NCBI GenBank assembly: GCA_946411475.1 | Contig: CAMKED010000007.1 | Coordinates: 1-45,726, forward strand | Source of the DNA: an uncultured Clostridia bacterium | GTDB lineage: Bacteria; Bacillota; Clostridia; Oscillospirales; Oscillospiraceae | DNA: 45,726 bases | Direction: 5' to 3' | In this document: piece by piece, positions 1-7,872 of the stretch | How positions within the stretch are numbered: the first letter of the stretch is position 1 | How the letters are laid out: each line of letters begins with the position of its first letter | Program-made: the position numbers and the translations under genes | Notes under the pieces: model-generated | Told to the model about the DNA's origin: nothing | What the model saw: the letters and a program-made list of their open reading frames with translations, nothing else | The model's database searches: none

Positions 1-54
1 GGGGCTTTATGGCCGCGCAGGTGCGCGGCCACTACGACCCTACTGAACAGATAC
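1..54. repeat. Right half of a MITE-like palindromic element (cut by window edge)
   Basis: This stretch nearly matches the right half of the complete element at 6405-6528. It has the same perfect 8-bp hairpin (GGCCGCGC/GCGCGGCC at 11-30), the same ACTACGACC stretch after it, and a terminal CTGAACAGATAC that differs by one base from the other copy's end. The left half would lie outside the window. It sits 18 bp beyond the cdsA stop codon. Confidence 0.75.
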
Positions 55-72
55 CCTCTGATTTCTAAATAT

Positions 73-888
73 TTACTTCACCGCGAACGGGATCGTCAGC
101 AGCAGCACTTCCACCAGCGGGGCGACCACCGTCGTCGAATCGAAGCGATCTAAGACGCCGCCGTGGCCGGGCAGGAGATTGCCGTAATCCTTGATTCCGG
201 CCTGACGCTTGATGACGGAGAAAGTCAGATCGCCCAGCATGGACGCGCCCGCGCCGAGAATGCCGTAGACGATCACGTAGAAATAGTTGATCCGGAAATC
301 AAAGGCCTTTTGCAGCACCAGCGCATAGATCGCCATGAAAATCACAGTGCTGACCACGCCGCCGATCGCGCCCTCTACGGTCTTGTGCGGACTGATCACC
401 GGGCAGAGCTTGTGCTTGCCGAAGGCGCGCCCGGCAAAGTAGGCGCCGGAATCCGGAACCATGGTCAGGACGAAGGCCGTCAGGATGAAGAACTTTCCGT
501 GCTCCATGACCCGCAGCCGGATCAGTGCGCCGAGCAGCCAGGGAATCACGATCCCCGCAAAGACGGCGACGCAGATCGACTGGAAACTCAGCTTGGCGTG
601 TGCGGCCAGCATCTCCCCGAACAGGGCGGCAAAAAAGACCAGTGCGGCAGCCATCGCGTACACGGCCGGCTGCGCCCGCCAGCTCAAAAAGCAGACCAGG
701 ATCGCCGCCCAGGCGGCATAGACCGCGACGCGGCGCTGCGTGCAGAAGCCCGCGCCGATCAGCAGCTCATAAACCGCCACAACGCACATGGCGGCCACCA
801 GGATCGCAGTCGCCCAGTCCGGCAGCGCAAGCACGACAGCCAGCAGCAGCGGTAGTCCCACCGCCGCCACGAGAATACGAGTTTTCAT
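73..888 (-). CDS. cdsA: Phosphatidate cytidylyltransferase (CDP-diglyceride synthase)
   Basis: CdsA makes CDP-diacylglycerol from phosphatidic acid and CTP at the cytoplasmic membrane, the branch point for phosphatidylglycerol and other phospholipids. The 271-residue protein has several hydrophobic membrane segments. Near the C-terminus it carries the family signature: S-x-x-KR, KD and the PGHGGVLDRFDS stretch. A VPDSGAYFAGR stretch typical of the family lies mid-protein. In most Firmicutes cdsA directly follows uppS; here about 4.7 kb of Dlt-like genes separate them, and cdsA has its own consensus promoter (948-976). The expected downstream dxr is not visible, since the window ends within a repeat. 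Assignment is secure. Confidence 0.96.
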   Translation of the reverse strand: MKTRILVAAVGLPLLLAVVLALPDWATAILVAAMCVVAVYELLIGAGFCTQRRVAVYAAWAAILVCFLSWRAQPAVYAMAAALVFFAALFGEMLAAHAKLSFQSICVAVFAGIVIPWLLGALIRLRVMEHGKFFILTAFVLTMVPDSGAYFAGRAFGKHKLCPVISPHKTVEGAIGGVVSTVIFMAIYALVLQKAFDFRINYFYVIVYGILGAGASMLGDLTFSVIKRQAGIKDYGNLLPGHGGVLDRFDSTTVVAPLVEVLLLTIPFAVK

Positions 889-947
889 TTATGGTTCAGC
901 TCCTTCGGGTACAAGATCGCATAAATACCCTTTTAACGATGCTATTT

Positions 948-976
948 ATTGTAGCATAATTGGGCATCGATGTCAA
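948..976 (-). promoter_or_regulatory. Sigma-A promoter of cdsA
   Basis: Read on the minus strand, a consensus -35 TTGACA (971-976) is followed after exactly 17 bp by TACAAT (948-953). This is about 60 bp upstream of the cdsA start at 888, and shows that cdsA is transcribed independently of the operon before it. Confidence 0.8.
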
Positions 977-1020
977 CGAAAGAGGCCGACGAAAAAAGCA
1001 AACGCAGCGTATGCGCGGAA

Positions 1021-1067
1021 AAGAGACGGTGCATTGTCCTGTGAAACAAGGCAATGCACCGTCTCTT
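1021..1067 (-). terminator. Hairpin terminator after the Dlt-like operon
   Basis: A perfect 16-bp inverted repeat (AAGAGACGGTGCATTG at 1021-1036 against 1052-1067) lies just past the stop codon of the SGNH gene and is followed on the minus strand by TTTT. It separates the operon from the cdsA promoter. Confidence 0.7.
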
Positions 1068-1081
1068 GTCTTCCAACATTT

Positions 1082-2107
1082 TTATTGCAGCCCCCATGTT
1101 TCGGCGAGTCCCGCATAACTGTCATAAAACTGATCGCTCAGATCTTCGCCGGAGCGCATGCGCTGCTCCAACTCGGCAAACAAGCGGCTGAAACGCTCGG
1201 CGCCCTCAGTATTGAGATGCAGTGTATCAAAAAACATTTCGCTGTCCGGGAAGAGTGTCTCTTTTTCCTTATAGAGGTTGAAATCAACGTACCGCAGCCC
1301 TTGCGCCTCCGCATATTGACAGTACCAGCGATAAGGTACGTCATAGTCGCCGTAGGAACACAATTGCTCCTTACTGATCGGCGTAGTGACCAAGATGAGC
1401 TCGATGTTCTTTTCTTTGCAAAGCGCAGTGATTTGATCCAGGCAACTGAGGTTCTCCTCATCGACGGATTCATTGATCCATTTCCAACGGGTACGATAAA
1501 TGCTTTGGTAGTTGTCGGTGAATTTGTAGTTTCCCGGACCGGTTGGCACAAAACCGAATCGCCGATCGCCCTTTTTTTGGACAAACTGGCCCTTGATCCT
1601 TGAAGCCAGAACATTCACACCCTCAGATACGAATTTGTAATAAACATCCGGCCACTCGTCAAAATAAAAACCGAAGAAAAAGCTTACGCGGTCAGAAAAG
1701 CGGTCGAGCCGGGACATCGTATAAAGATCGCCCTCGATGCCCTCATTTCGTCGGACCCGCGACATCGTGTTAAAGGAGACTTCAAGCACCACGGTTTTGA
1801 CCGGGTTACGGGAAACCTCCTCCTGCAACAGCAGAAGGCGGCTGCGCATGGACATCAGCGCGCCAGACAGATTGTAGCTGTGTGTTCCGAGAATAGGATC
1901 GATCACCGTGGGGTCAAACGCACGGTAGGCGTGGGATGCACCGAGAAACACCGTGTCCAGCGTACCTGCAAGTGCAGCTCGTTCAGAGCCGTCCTGAAAA
2001 TAGTCGCGTTCTGAGCGGAAGTAGGCCTCCATCAAAGCGACGCTGATGACGGCGATAATCAGCAAAAACAGCAGCGAGGTCCGCAGGATTTTCTTAAAAC
2101 TGTGCAT
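1082..2107 (-). CDS. SGNH-type membrane-anchored protein, DltD/AlgJ-like
   Basis: The 341-residue protein has one N-terminal membrane anchor (about residues 11-27) and an external domain. SGNH-hydrolase features are visible: a GASHAYR block with the candidate nucleophile serine, and a C-terminal DTLHLN block holding the Asp and His. Such proteins act outside the membrane with MBOAT acyltransferases, as DltD does with DltB or AlgJ/AlgX with AlgI. The gene overlaps the MBOAT gene by 14 bp. A GGAGGG ribosome site at 2115-2120 lies 7 bp before its ATG. It is last in the operon, which suggests the final transfer or partner role. The exact acceptor is unknown; teichoic or lipoteichoic acid is only one possibility. 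Confidence 0.8.
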   Translation of the reverse strand: MHSFKKILRTSLLFLLIIAVISVALMEAYFRSERDYFQDGSERAALAGTLDTVFLGASHAYRAFDPTVIDPILGTHSYNLSGALMSMRSRLLLLQEEVSRNPVKTVVLEVSFNTMSRVRRNEGIEGDLYTMSRLDRFSDRVSFFFGFYFDEWPDVYYKFVSEGVNVLASRIKGQFVQKKGDRRFGFVPTGPGNYKFTDNYQSIYRTRWKWINESVDEENLSCLDQITALCKEKNIELILVTTPISKEQLCSYGDYDVPYRWYCQYAEAQGLRYVDFNLYKEKETLFPDSEMFFDTLHLNTEGAERFSRLFAELEQRMRSGEDLSDQFYDSYAGLAETWGLQ

Positions 2108-3683
2108 ACAAAAACCCTCCGATCCCGCCGGATGCGGGTACGCCGAAATAGACGATCAAGAAAAAAAGCACTGCGAACAGCAGCAGGCGCAGTACATATG
2201 GCACCCGCCGTTCGAGCAGCTCGCGCACCGAACCCTTTCGCTGCAGCAGACTCACAGCAAACATCAGAACGATGCCGAAAGCTGCCGCGAAAAACGCGGC
2301 GTGGTCAGTTGCAAATGGCAGGAGCCTGCCGAGCGAAGCCGGGATCGTATGCTCCGTGAAAATGCGTTTCCACAGGCCAAGACCCTGGCGAAGTGTGCCA
2401 ACTTCGGGCAGTACCTTGATAAAAGTGACCAGGATAAAGGTGCGCAGTACCTGAAACGCACGCCAAAGCCAGGCAGATTCATTAATGTGCAACAGGTTTT
2501 TGACCTTAGCAAAGGGTCGCTCCATCCACATTGAGACGATAATGAACAGGCCGTTCACGCCGCCCCAGGCAATGTACGCCCAACTCGCCCCGTGCCACAG
2601 ACCAGTCGTGAACCAGACAAGCACCAACGCCAACGTAGCCGGCAAATAGTCACCGAAGGCCTTGCCGAGCCGCTGTTTCGCCCATTTGCCGAGCCGTTGG
2701 TTCCACCGTGAGACGGCAATGGGGTAGTAAATATAGGTTTTGAACCACGCACCGAGCGAGCTGTGCCAGCGACGCCAGTACTCCGCTACGGACTTGGAGA
2801 AATACGGACGATCAAAATTTTCGGTAAGCCGGATGCCGAGCATTTGACACAGGCCGCACACGATGTCCATGTAGCCGGAGAAATCTGCATAGATCTGCAC
2901 GCTGTAGTAGAACGCGCCAGCCAGTGCAGTCAGCCCCGCATACTGAGGATAGTTCGTAAACACATCCTTCACATAGCCCGCAACGATGTTTGCGACGACC
3001 ATTTTCTTGAAAAAGCCCCAAATCATCCGCTCCGCGCCACGCACATAGTTTGTGTAGTCCAAGCGGTGTTCGGCAAAAAGCTGGCATGCAAGGTCACTCC
3101 ATGTACTGATAGGGCCCTGCGTGATCTGCGGAAAAAAAGATGTGAACAGCAGGACCTTGAGAGGATTGCGCTCGGCTTTCACCTTACCCCAGTAGACATC
3201 GACCACATAGCCGACGGTCTGGAAGGTGTAGAACGAGATGCCCAGCGGCAACAGCAGGCGGATCGCGTCGTCAGCCCAGATTCCAAAGGCGCTGCTCTCC
3301 GCGCCAAACTGCGCCAGCAAAAACCGGGTGTACTTGAAAAATGCGAGCAGTGCGACGCAGAAGACCAGGCAGAGCATCAAAAGCCGCCTTCGACTGCGCT
3401 TCATTTGAGTTTTGTAGGCGTCCTTCTGTGCCTTGTCAAGGTCAGCCTTATGTTCCTTCAGGTATGCCTTCTGCGCATCAGCTTTTTTCTGGATTCCAAG
3501 AGCACAGGCCCAAGAAACCAATGCCGTACCGATCACGAAGCCAACGCTGCGCCAACCGCCGAGGCAGTAAAAGAGCATGCTCGCTGCCAACAACACACAC
3601 CACTGTATCTTCTTTGGCACAAGATAGTAGACGATGAGCAGCCCTGCTACAAAAAGCAGGAATGTAACCGACAGGATACTCAT
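2094..3683 (-). CDS. MBOAT family O-acyltransferase (DltB/AlgI-like)
   Basis: A 529-residue polytopic membrane protein of the membrane-bound O-acyltransferase family. Family features are clear: RGAERMIWGFFKKMVVAN, the FSGYMDI stretch, YWRRWHSSLGAWFKTYIYYP, and the WHGASW motif with the conserved histidine. It is longer than typical DltB (about 400 residues) and closer to AlgI-type proteins. The start at 3683 is chosen because its ATG overlaps the stop codon of the carrier-protein gene (ATGA), implying translational coupling; an upstream in-frame ATG at 3719 would lie inside the carrier gene. The likely role is moving an activated aminoacyl or acyl group from the carrier protein to an extracytoplasmic acceptor. 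The acyl group and acceptor cannot be read from the sequence. Confidence 0.9.
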   Translation of the reverse strand: MSILSVTFLLFVAGLLIVYYLVPKKIQWCVLLAASMLFYCLGGWRSVGFVIGTALVSWACALGIQKKADAQKAYLKEHKADLDKAQKDAYKTQMKRSRRRLLMLCLVFCVALLAFFKYTRFLLAQFGAESSAFGIWADDAIRLLLPLGISFYTFQTVGYVVDVYWGKVKAERNPLKVLLFTSFFPQITQGPISTWSDLACQLFAEHRLDYTNYVRGAERMIWGFFKKMVVANIVAGYVKDVFTNYPQYAGLTALAGAFYYSVQIYADFSGYMDIVCGLCQMLGIRLTENFDRPYFSKSVAEYWRRWHSSLGAWFKTYIYYPIAVSRWNQRLGKWAKQRLGKAFGDYLPATLALVLVWFTTGLWHGASWAYIAWGGVNGLFIIVSMWMERPFAKVKNLLHINESAWLWRAFQVLRTFILVTFIKVLPEVGTLRQGLGLWKRIFTEHTIPASLGRLLPFATDHAAFFAAAFGIVLMFAVSLLQRKGSVRELLERRVPYVLRLLLFAVLFFLIVYFGVPASGGIGGFLYAQF

Positions 3684-3913
3684 TCGTCTTCTTCGCGGAT
3701 GTGCTGGATCATCGCCCACATCGCCTTGGCGCTGTTGAAGTTCTCGGGAACCAGATACTGGGGGCCGAGTTCAATGTCAAATGTATCTGATATGTTAGAG
3801 ATCAGGGTAATGATTGAAAAGGAATCGAGCACCTTACCGTCGATCAACTGGTCCTCGGTTTCGTAATCCACATCGGGATTAATGTCGTTCAAAAGTTCCA
3901 ACAGTTCGTCCAT
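3680..3913 (-). CDS. Acyl carrier protein (DltC-like)
   Basis: A 77-residue acidic carrier protein. The phosphopantetheine attachment serine is S31, in the sequence LDSFSIITL. It should be loaded by the adenylating enzyme encoded just upstream (16-bp gap) and hand its thioester-bound group to the MBOAT protein, whose start codon overlaps its stop. An AGAGGA ribosome site precedes the ATG. Gene order here is ligase-carrier-MBOAT-SGNH, not the classic dltA-dltB-dltC-dltD, so this is a Dlt-like system and not necessarily the standard one. Confidence 0.9.
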   Translation of the reverse strand: MDELLELLNDINPDVDYETEDQLIDGKVLDSFSIITLISNISDTFDIELGPQYLVPENFNSAKAMWAMIQHIREEDE

Positions 3914-3929
3914 TTTTTATCCTCTTTTT

Positions 3930-5414
3930 CTATTTCATGGTGGCCTTCAATGCCTGACGGTCCAGTTTTCCATTTCGGTTGAGCGGCAGCGCATCAAGCA
4001 CCCAGACCTTGCTTGGCAGCATATAGTCTGAAAGCCGGCCACGCAGCAAACTTTGAACCTGCCGACCATCCAGCGACACACCGACACGAAGCGTGCAGAA
4101 CAGCTCAATGCGCTTTTTATTTTCGTTATACAGGCAGCAGCAGCGTTCGATCTCCGGCAGGCTGTCTGTGATACTCTCGATCTCGCCGAGCTCGATCCGC
4201 CGACCCATGTGCTTGATCTGAAAGTCCTTGCGGGAGCAGAACAGCAGGTTGCCCAGCTTGTCATAGCGGGCGAGATCGCCTGTTTTCAGCACGCGAGCCA
4301 TACTGCCGTCCGGCAGCGTCTGCTCGGAGAAGACGGCAGTTGTTTTCTCCCGGTCGCCGTGGTAGCAAAGCGCAAGTGCTTCACTCTGCACCCAGACCTC
4401 TCCCTCCTCGTCGGGCGAGGTCACGAAACCGTCATTTCCGACAAGAAAGACCCGGCAGTTCGGCAGGGGCCTTCCCATTGGCAACCGCTCCGGCAGCGTG
4501 CCACGCGGGATCTCATAGTAACAGCACACGCCCGCCAGCTCTGTTGAACCGTAGAGATTGACATATTGCAGCTCCGGCAGCGTCTGCAGCCATTGGTGAA
4601 GCTGCTTAATCGGGAAGAGCTCACCTACAAAGAAGACACGATGCAGGGTTTGCGGCATGATCTGCCGGAAGGTCCCGAGCTGAGTCACGATGGCCAGTGC
4701 CGTCGGCACCCAGCAGATGTAGCTAATCTTCCGCTCATTGAGGTATTCAATCAGCCGCACCGGGAAGATAAACTTCTCCGCCGGAATAATCTCGAGCGTA
4801 CATCCGAGCCGACTCATCAGATACAGATCCTTTGCCGCCGCATCGAAGAAGAAAGGTGTCTGGTTGCCGATGATTTCGTCGGCAGTCAGCGAGAAGGTCT
4901 CGATAAAGGCGGTCAGGAAGCTGCCCATTGCGGCGTGCGACTTGACCACAGCCTTTGGCTTTCCAGTGGAGCCGGATGTATAGACCAAGCTGAACGGTTG
5001 CTCCGGTGAGACAGACTGTGGCGGAAGCAGCGCCGCATCAGCCTTGTCCGGCGTGAGTAGCGGCAAGCCGAGCGTCTGCGCCAGCTCTGTATCGGAAGGC
5101 GCACCCATCAGCACGCCAATCTCCGCATCCTCCAGGATCGTTTGCAGCTTGGCAAGCGGCATATCGGGGTCGAGCGGCACATATGGTGAGCCCGCATAGA
5201 GAACGGCAAACAGTTCCGCAACGGTACAAGCGCTACGCGCAACCAGCACGCCGACCGGTTGTGTCTCAGGCTGGAGCTTCAGCAGCGCAGAGCCAAGCCG
5301 AGCTACCAGTGCCCAAAGCTCACAGAAGGTGTAGTGCTCAAAAGCATCGGCTACCGCGAGCTTGTCAGGATAGATTTCGGAAGTATGCTGCAATTCGGTC
5401 AAAAGATTCATCAT
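3930..5414 (-). CDS. Amino acid adenylating enzyme, DltA-like
   Basis: A 494-residue AMP-forming adenylation enzyme, close to DltA in length and lacking condensation or carrier domains. Core motifs are present in order: the phosphate loop VYTSGSTGKPKAV, the YGSTE motif, the KTGDLARYDKLGNLLF stretch, and the C-terminal NRNGKLDRQ with the catalytic lysine. It should activate a small amino acid with ATP and load it onto the carrier protein encoded next. D-alanine is the obvious candidate by family, but the specificity pocket was not resolved. It is first in the operon. Two adjacent ATG codons (5414 and 5411) are possible starts, and neither has a strong ribosome site. Confidence 0.88.
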   Translation of the reverse strand: MMNLLTELQHTSEIYPDKLAVADAFEHYTFCELWALVARLGSALLKLQPETQPVGVLVARSACTVAELFAVLYAGSPYVPLDPDMPLAKLQTILEDAEIGVLMGAPSDTELAQTLGLPLLTPDKADAALLPPQSVSPEQPFSLVYTSGSTGKPKAVVKSHAAMGSFLTAFIETFSLTADEIIGNQTPFFFDAAAKDLYLMSRLGCTLEIIPAEKFIFPVRLIEYLNERKISYICWVPTALAIVTQLGTFRQIMPQTLHRVFFVGELFPIKQLHQWLQTLPELQYVNLYGSTELAGVCCYYEIPRGTLPERLPMGRPLPNCRVFLVGNDGFVTSPDEEGEVWVQSEALALCYHGDREKTTAVFSEQTLPDGSMARVLKTGDLARYDKLGNLLFCSRKDFQIKHMGRRIELGEIESITDSLPEIERCCCLYNENKKRIELFCTLRVGVSLDGRQVQSLLRGRLSDYMLPSKVWVLDALPLNRNGKLDRQALKATMK

Positions 5415-5473
5415 TTCGGTGTTTTCGCCGCCTTTTCCTGCGCAACGCGCTCCGCGCCATACGGTTCGTCATA

Positions 5474-5502
5474 ATTGTATCCAGTTTACTACAGGTCCAC
5501 AA
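5474..5502 (-). promoter_or_regulatory. Putative sigma-A promoter of the Dlt-like operon
   Basis: On the minus strand TTGTGG (5497-5502) and TACAAT (5474-5479) are 17 bp apart. The -10 is good and the -35 is moderate. The promoter is about 60 bp upstream of the adenylating-enzyme start. Confidence 0.55.
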
Positions 5503-5542
5503 AAAAAGCAAGGACTATTTCTTCCCGGAACGGAAATCAGAA

Positions 5543-5573
5543 GGGGACGGTTTTTTTCACATGAACCGTCCCC
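5543..5573 (-). terminator. Putative hairpin terminator after uppS
   Basis: GGGGACGGTT (5543-5552) pairs perfectly with AACCGTCCCC (5564-5573) a few bases past the uppS stop codon. There is no strong T-run after the minus-strand hairpin, so termination may be partial. Confidence 0.5.
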
Positions 5574-5580
5574 GTGCTCT

Positions 5581-6318
5581 TTACTTTACCCCGCCGAAAC
5601 GGCGGTTTCGTTTGTTGTATGCCTCGATGGCGAGGTCGAGATCCGCGGGGCCGAAGTCCGGCCAGAGGGTGTCAGTGAAGTAGTATTCCGCATAGGCGCT
5701 CTGCCAGAGCAGGAAGTTGGAGATGCGCTGCTCTCCGCTCGGCCGGATCACCAGATCCGGGTCCGGGACCCCGGCCGACCAGAGCAGATCTGAGAAATGT
5801 GTCTCGGTCAGTTCCTCCGGCTTGGCCTCCCCTGCTGCACATTTGGCCGCAAAAGCACGGGCCGCCCGCAGGATCTCATCCCGGCCGCCGTAGTTGATGC
5901 AGAAGTTGACCTGCACGCCCTCGTACTGCTTGGAGCGCTCGGCCACCTGCACAGCCTCCTCCCGCAGCGTGGGAGACAGGGGCGAGAGGTCGCCGAAGAA
6001 GCAGAAACGCACCCGGTTCTTGTCCATGTCCCGCAGCAGCTCGCGCAGGTACTTTTCCAGCAGCCCCATGATGGTGCTGACCTCCTCCTCAGAGCGCTTC
6101 CAGTTCTCGGTGGAAAATGCGTAGACGGTCAGATATTGCAGACCGATGGACTTCGCGTAGTTGGCGATGGTGCGGAAGGCCTCTGCGCCGACCTTGTGCC
6201 CCGCTGTCCGGGGAAGGCCGCGCTTTTTCGCCCAGCGTCCGTTGCCGTCCATAATGATGGCAATATGGGTGGGGATGGTCGCGGGGGCAGTTCCGCTCTT
6301 TTTTGAAAAGATAGGCAT
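5581..6318 (-). CDS. uppS: Isoprenyl transferase (undecaprenyl diphosphate synthase)
   Basis: UppS condenses farnesyl diphosphate with isopentenyl diphosphates into undecaprenyl diphosphate, the lipid carrier for peptidoglycan and wall polymers. The 245-residue protein shows the family N-terminus IAIIMDGNGRWAKKRG with the catalytic Asp, the following AGHKVGAEAF, the mid-protein NFCINYGGRDEI, and the C-terminal DLVIRPSGEQRISNFLLWQ. Length is normal. A GAGGG ribosome site precedes the ATG. It lies in the expected pyrH-frr-uppS-cdsA neighbourhood, but an SGNH lipoprotein gene upstream and the Dlt-like operon downstream interrupt that order. Confidence 0.96.
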   Translation of the reverse strand: MPIFSKKSGTAPATIPTHIAIIMDGNGRWAKKRGLPRTAGHKVGAEAFRTIANYAKSIGLQYLTVYAFSTENWKRSEEEVSTIMGLLEKYLRELLRDMDKNRVRFCFFGDLSPLSPTLREEAVQVAERSKQYEGVQVNFCINYGGRDEILRAARAFAAKCAAGEAKPEELTETHFSDLLWSAGVPDPDLVIRPSGEQRISNFLLWQSAYAEYYFTDTLWPDFGPADLDLAIEAYNKRNRRFGGVK

Positions 6319-6396
6319 TATATTCCCTCTATTCTGAATTCATCTCACAAGGTAAGAGGTAAGAATTAAGCGGTATGAATGATCCTTTCCTTCTTA

Positions 6397-6536
6397 CTTC
6401 TTATGTATCTATTCAGTCGCACCCGCTCCGTAGTGGCCGCGCACCTGCGCGGCCATGGCGCGGATCGCTTTTCTGGGGATTTATGGCCGCGCAGGTGCGC
6501 GGCCACTACGACCCTGCTGAATAGATACCTTCTTAT
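6397..6536. mobile_element. MITE-like element with 8-bp target duplications
   Basis: The element is 124 bp (6405-6528), with perfect 12-bp ends GTATCTATTCAG / CTGAATAGATAC and a longer inner inverted repeat that includes 20-bp GGCCGCGC hairpins at 6435-6454 and 6485-6504. It is flanked on both sides by CTTCTTAT (6397-6404 and 6529-6536), which fits an 8-bp target-site duplication. It has no coding capacity, so movement would need a transposase elsewhere. The right duplication contains the stop codon of the SGNH lipoprotein gene. A second half-copy is at 1-54. Confidence 0.8.
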
Positions 6537-7201
6537 TTGAAATTATCCGCATTGATAAATTGCGCGATGCAGTCGGCCCAGGGGCCGTAGGCGGTAAAGT
6601 TCAGGTGGATTCCGTCCCGGGTCAGAGCAGGATTCAGCGCGCCGTCCTGCTCGTAGGCAGCGTAAATATCGACATAATCGCAGCCCTTTTCCTGGGCCAG
6701 TGTCACAAGCGCGGCGTTGAAGCGGCGAACGGCGTCGTTCTCGCTGCCGTCCGGATCCAGCTCCGCCCCCACGGGGAGCACGCTTTCCACGCAGATCGCC
6801 GCGTCGGGGCAGGCTTCACGCAGCGCGTCCAGCAGCGCGGCATACTGCTCCGCACAGCGCTCCACGTTGTCCGGCCGCAGACAGTTGATGCCGCCCAGCA
6901 GAAAGATCTGCTTCGGCTTCGCCGCCCGGACCTCGTCCACCCGAGCCAGCAGATCCGTAAGCGTATCGCCGTAGACGCCGAGATTGACAATGGTACGATC
7001 CGGGAAATATTCTGCAAAATTACTGTCGGCCGTGATGGAGTCCCCAAAAAAGGCCAGGTCGCAGGCGAATTGCACAGCTTCATCCGTCCCTTCGATTGTA
7101 TGCTTCTGTATTTGCGTTTCCTGCTGCGTTCCTTGCTCTGAGCATGCAATAAGGCAGAACAGCAACAGCGCGAGGAGGAGCAGCGGCGTTTTATTCTTCA
7201 T
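6533..7201 (-). CDS. SGNH/GDSL-hydrolase lipoprotein
   Basis: A 222-residue secreted esterase-like protein. The N-terminus is a lipoprotein signal (basic MKNK, a leucine-rich core, and LIAC with the modifiable C20). The SGNH blocks follow in order: FFGDSITADS with the nucleophile serine, NLGVYGDT with the glycine, GGIN with the asparagine, and DGIHLN with Asp and His near the end. It probably removes an acyl group from a cell-surface or extracellular carbohydrate or lipid; the substrate is not evident. It sits between frr (which has its own terminator) and uppS. A MITE-like element has inserted exactly at its stop codon without changing the protein. Confidence 0.85.
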   Translation of the reverse strand: MKNKTPLLLLALLLFCLIACSEQGTQQETQIQKHTIEGTDEAVQFACDLAFFGDSITADSNFAEYFPDRTIVNLGVYGDTLTDLLARVDEVRAAKPKQIFLLGGINCLRPDNVERCAEQYAALLDALREACPDAAICVESVLPVGAELDPDGSENDAVRRFNAALVTLAQEKGCDYVDIYAAYEQDGALNPALTRDGIHLNFTAYGPWADCIAQFINADNFK

Positions 7202-7212
7202 CTGATTTCTCC

Positions 7213-7249
7213 CGGCGGGCAGCGACGCGAAGCAAGGGCCCGCGCTGCA
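7213..7249. repeat. Short palindromic intergenic repeat
   Basis: A GC-rich sequence of about 37 bp, GCGGGCAGCGACGCGAAGC followed by AAGGGCCCGCGCTGCA. It is nearly the same as the copy at 41861-41901 (GCGGGCAGCCACGCAAAGC followed by AAGTGCCTGCGCTGCA). Its ends are partly inverted (GCGGGC/GCCCGC). Confidence 0.6.
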
Positions 7250-7268
7250 CTCTGATCCCTGATCCCTG

Positions 7269-7296
7269 AAAAAAGGCGGGCCGAAGCCCGCCTTTT
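7269..7296 (-). terminator. Rho-independent terminator after frr
   Basis: GGCGGGC-CGAA-GCCCGCC (7275-7292) is flanked by six A on the left, so the minus-strand transcript ends in a hairpin plus six U immediately after the frr stop codon. It is also a fair hairpin in the other orientation. Confidence 0.88.
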
Positions 7297-7297
7297 A

Positions 7298-7852
7298 TTA
7301 CAGCTCCATGAGCTCCTTTTCCTTGACGGCGCAGGCGTCATCCACCTTCTTGATATACTTGTCGGTGAGCTCCTGCAGGTCCTTCTCGGCGTTTTTCTGA
7401 TCGTCCTCGGTGATTTCCGAGTTCTTCTTCAGCTTCTTGATGTAGTCCATGGCGTCGCGGCGGATGTTGCGGACGGCTACCTTGCCGCCCTCGCCCAGGT
7501 TCTTGACCTGCTTGGTCAGATCGCGGCGGCGCTCCTCGGTGAGCTGGGGGAAGATCAGACGGATCACACGGCCGTCATTCTGGGGATTGATGCCCAGGTC
7601 AGAGGCCTGGATTGCCTTCTCGATGGGCTTGAGCAGGCTGCCGTCCCAGGGCTGGATCACCAGCGTTCTGGGGTCGGGAGAGCTGATGGTGCCGACCTGG
7701 CCGACCGGGGTGTCCACACCGTAATAGGGGACGACGATCCGGTCCAAAACACGGGCGTTGGCGCGGCCGGCGCGAATGGCGCCGAAGTCCTCCTGGAGCA
7801 CCTCCAGGGTACGGTCCATCTTTCTCGTGAATTCTTTGAAGTCAACTGCCAT
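7298..7852 (-). CDS. frr: Ribosome recycling factor
   Basis: RRF splits post-termination ribosomes together with EF-G and is essential in bacteria. The 184-residue length is exactly typical. Family features include the N-terminal EDFGAIRAGRAN, then PVGQVGTIS, NPQNDGRVIRLIFPQLTEERR, and the helical C-terminus rich in Lys and Asp. An AAGGAGG ribosome site lies 8 bp before the start. It follows pyrH by 20 bp in the usual order, and a strong terminator lies right after its stop codon. Confidence 0.98.
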   Translation of the reverse strand: MAVDFKEFTRKMDRTLEVLQEDFGAIRAGRANARVLDRIVVPYYGVDTPVGQVGTISSPDPRTLVIQPWDGSLLKPIEKAIQASDLGINPQNDGRVIRLIFPQLTEERRRDLTKQVKNLGEGGKVAVRNIRRDAMDYIKKLKKNSEITEDDQKNAEKDLQELTDKYIKKVDDACAVKEKELMEL

Positions 7853-7872
7853 TTTTAATTCCTCCTTACTGA

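Noticed and set aside
6340-6404. Purine-rich AAGGTAAGAGG / CCTTCTTACTTC sequences before uppS as a regulatory site
   Set aside because: They look like simple intergenic repeat sequence into which the MITE inserted. No promoter or consistent dyad could be defined.
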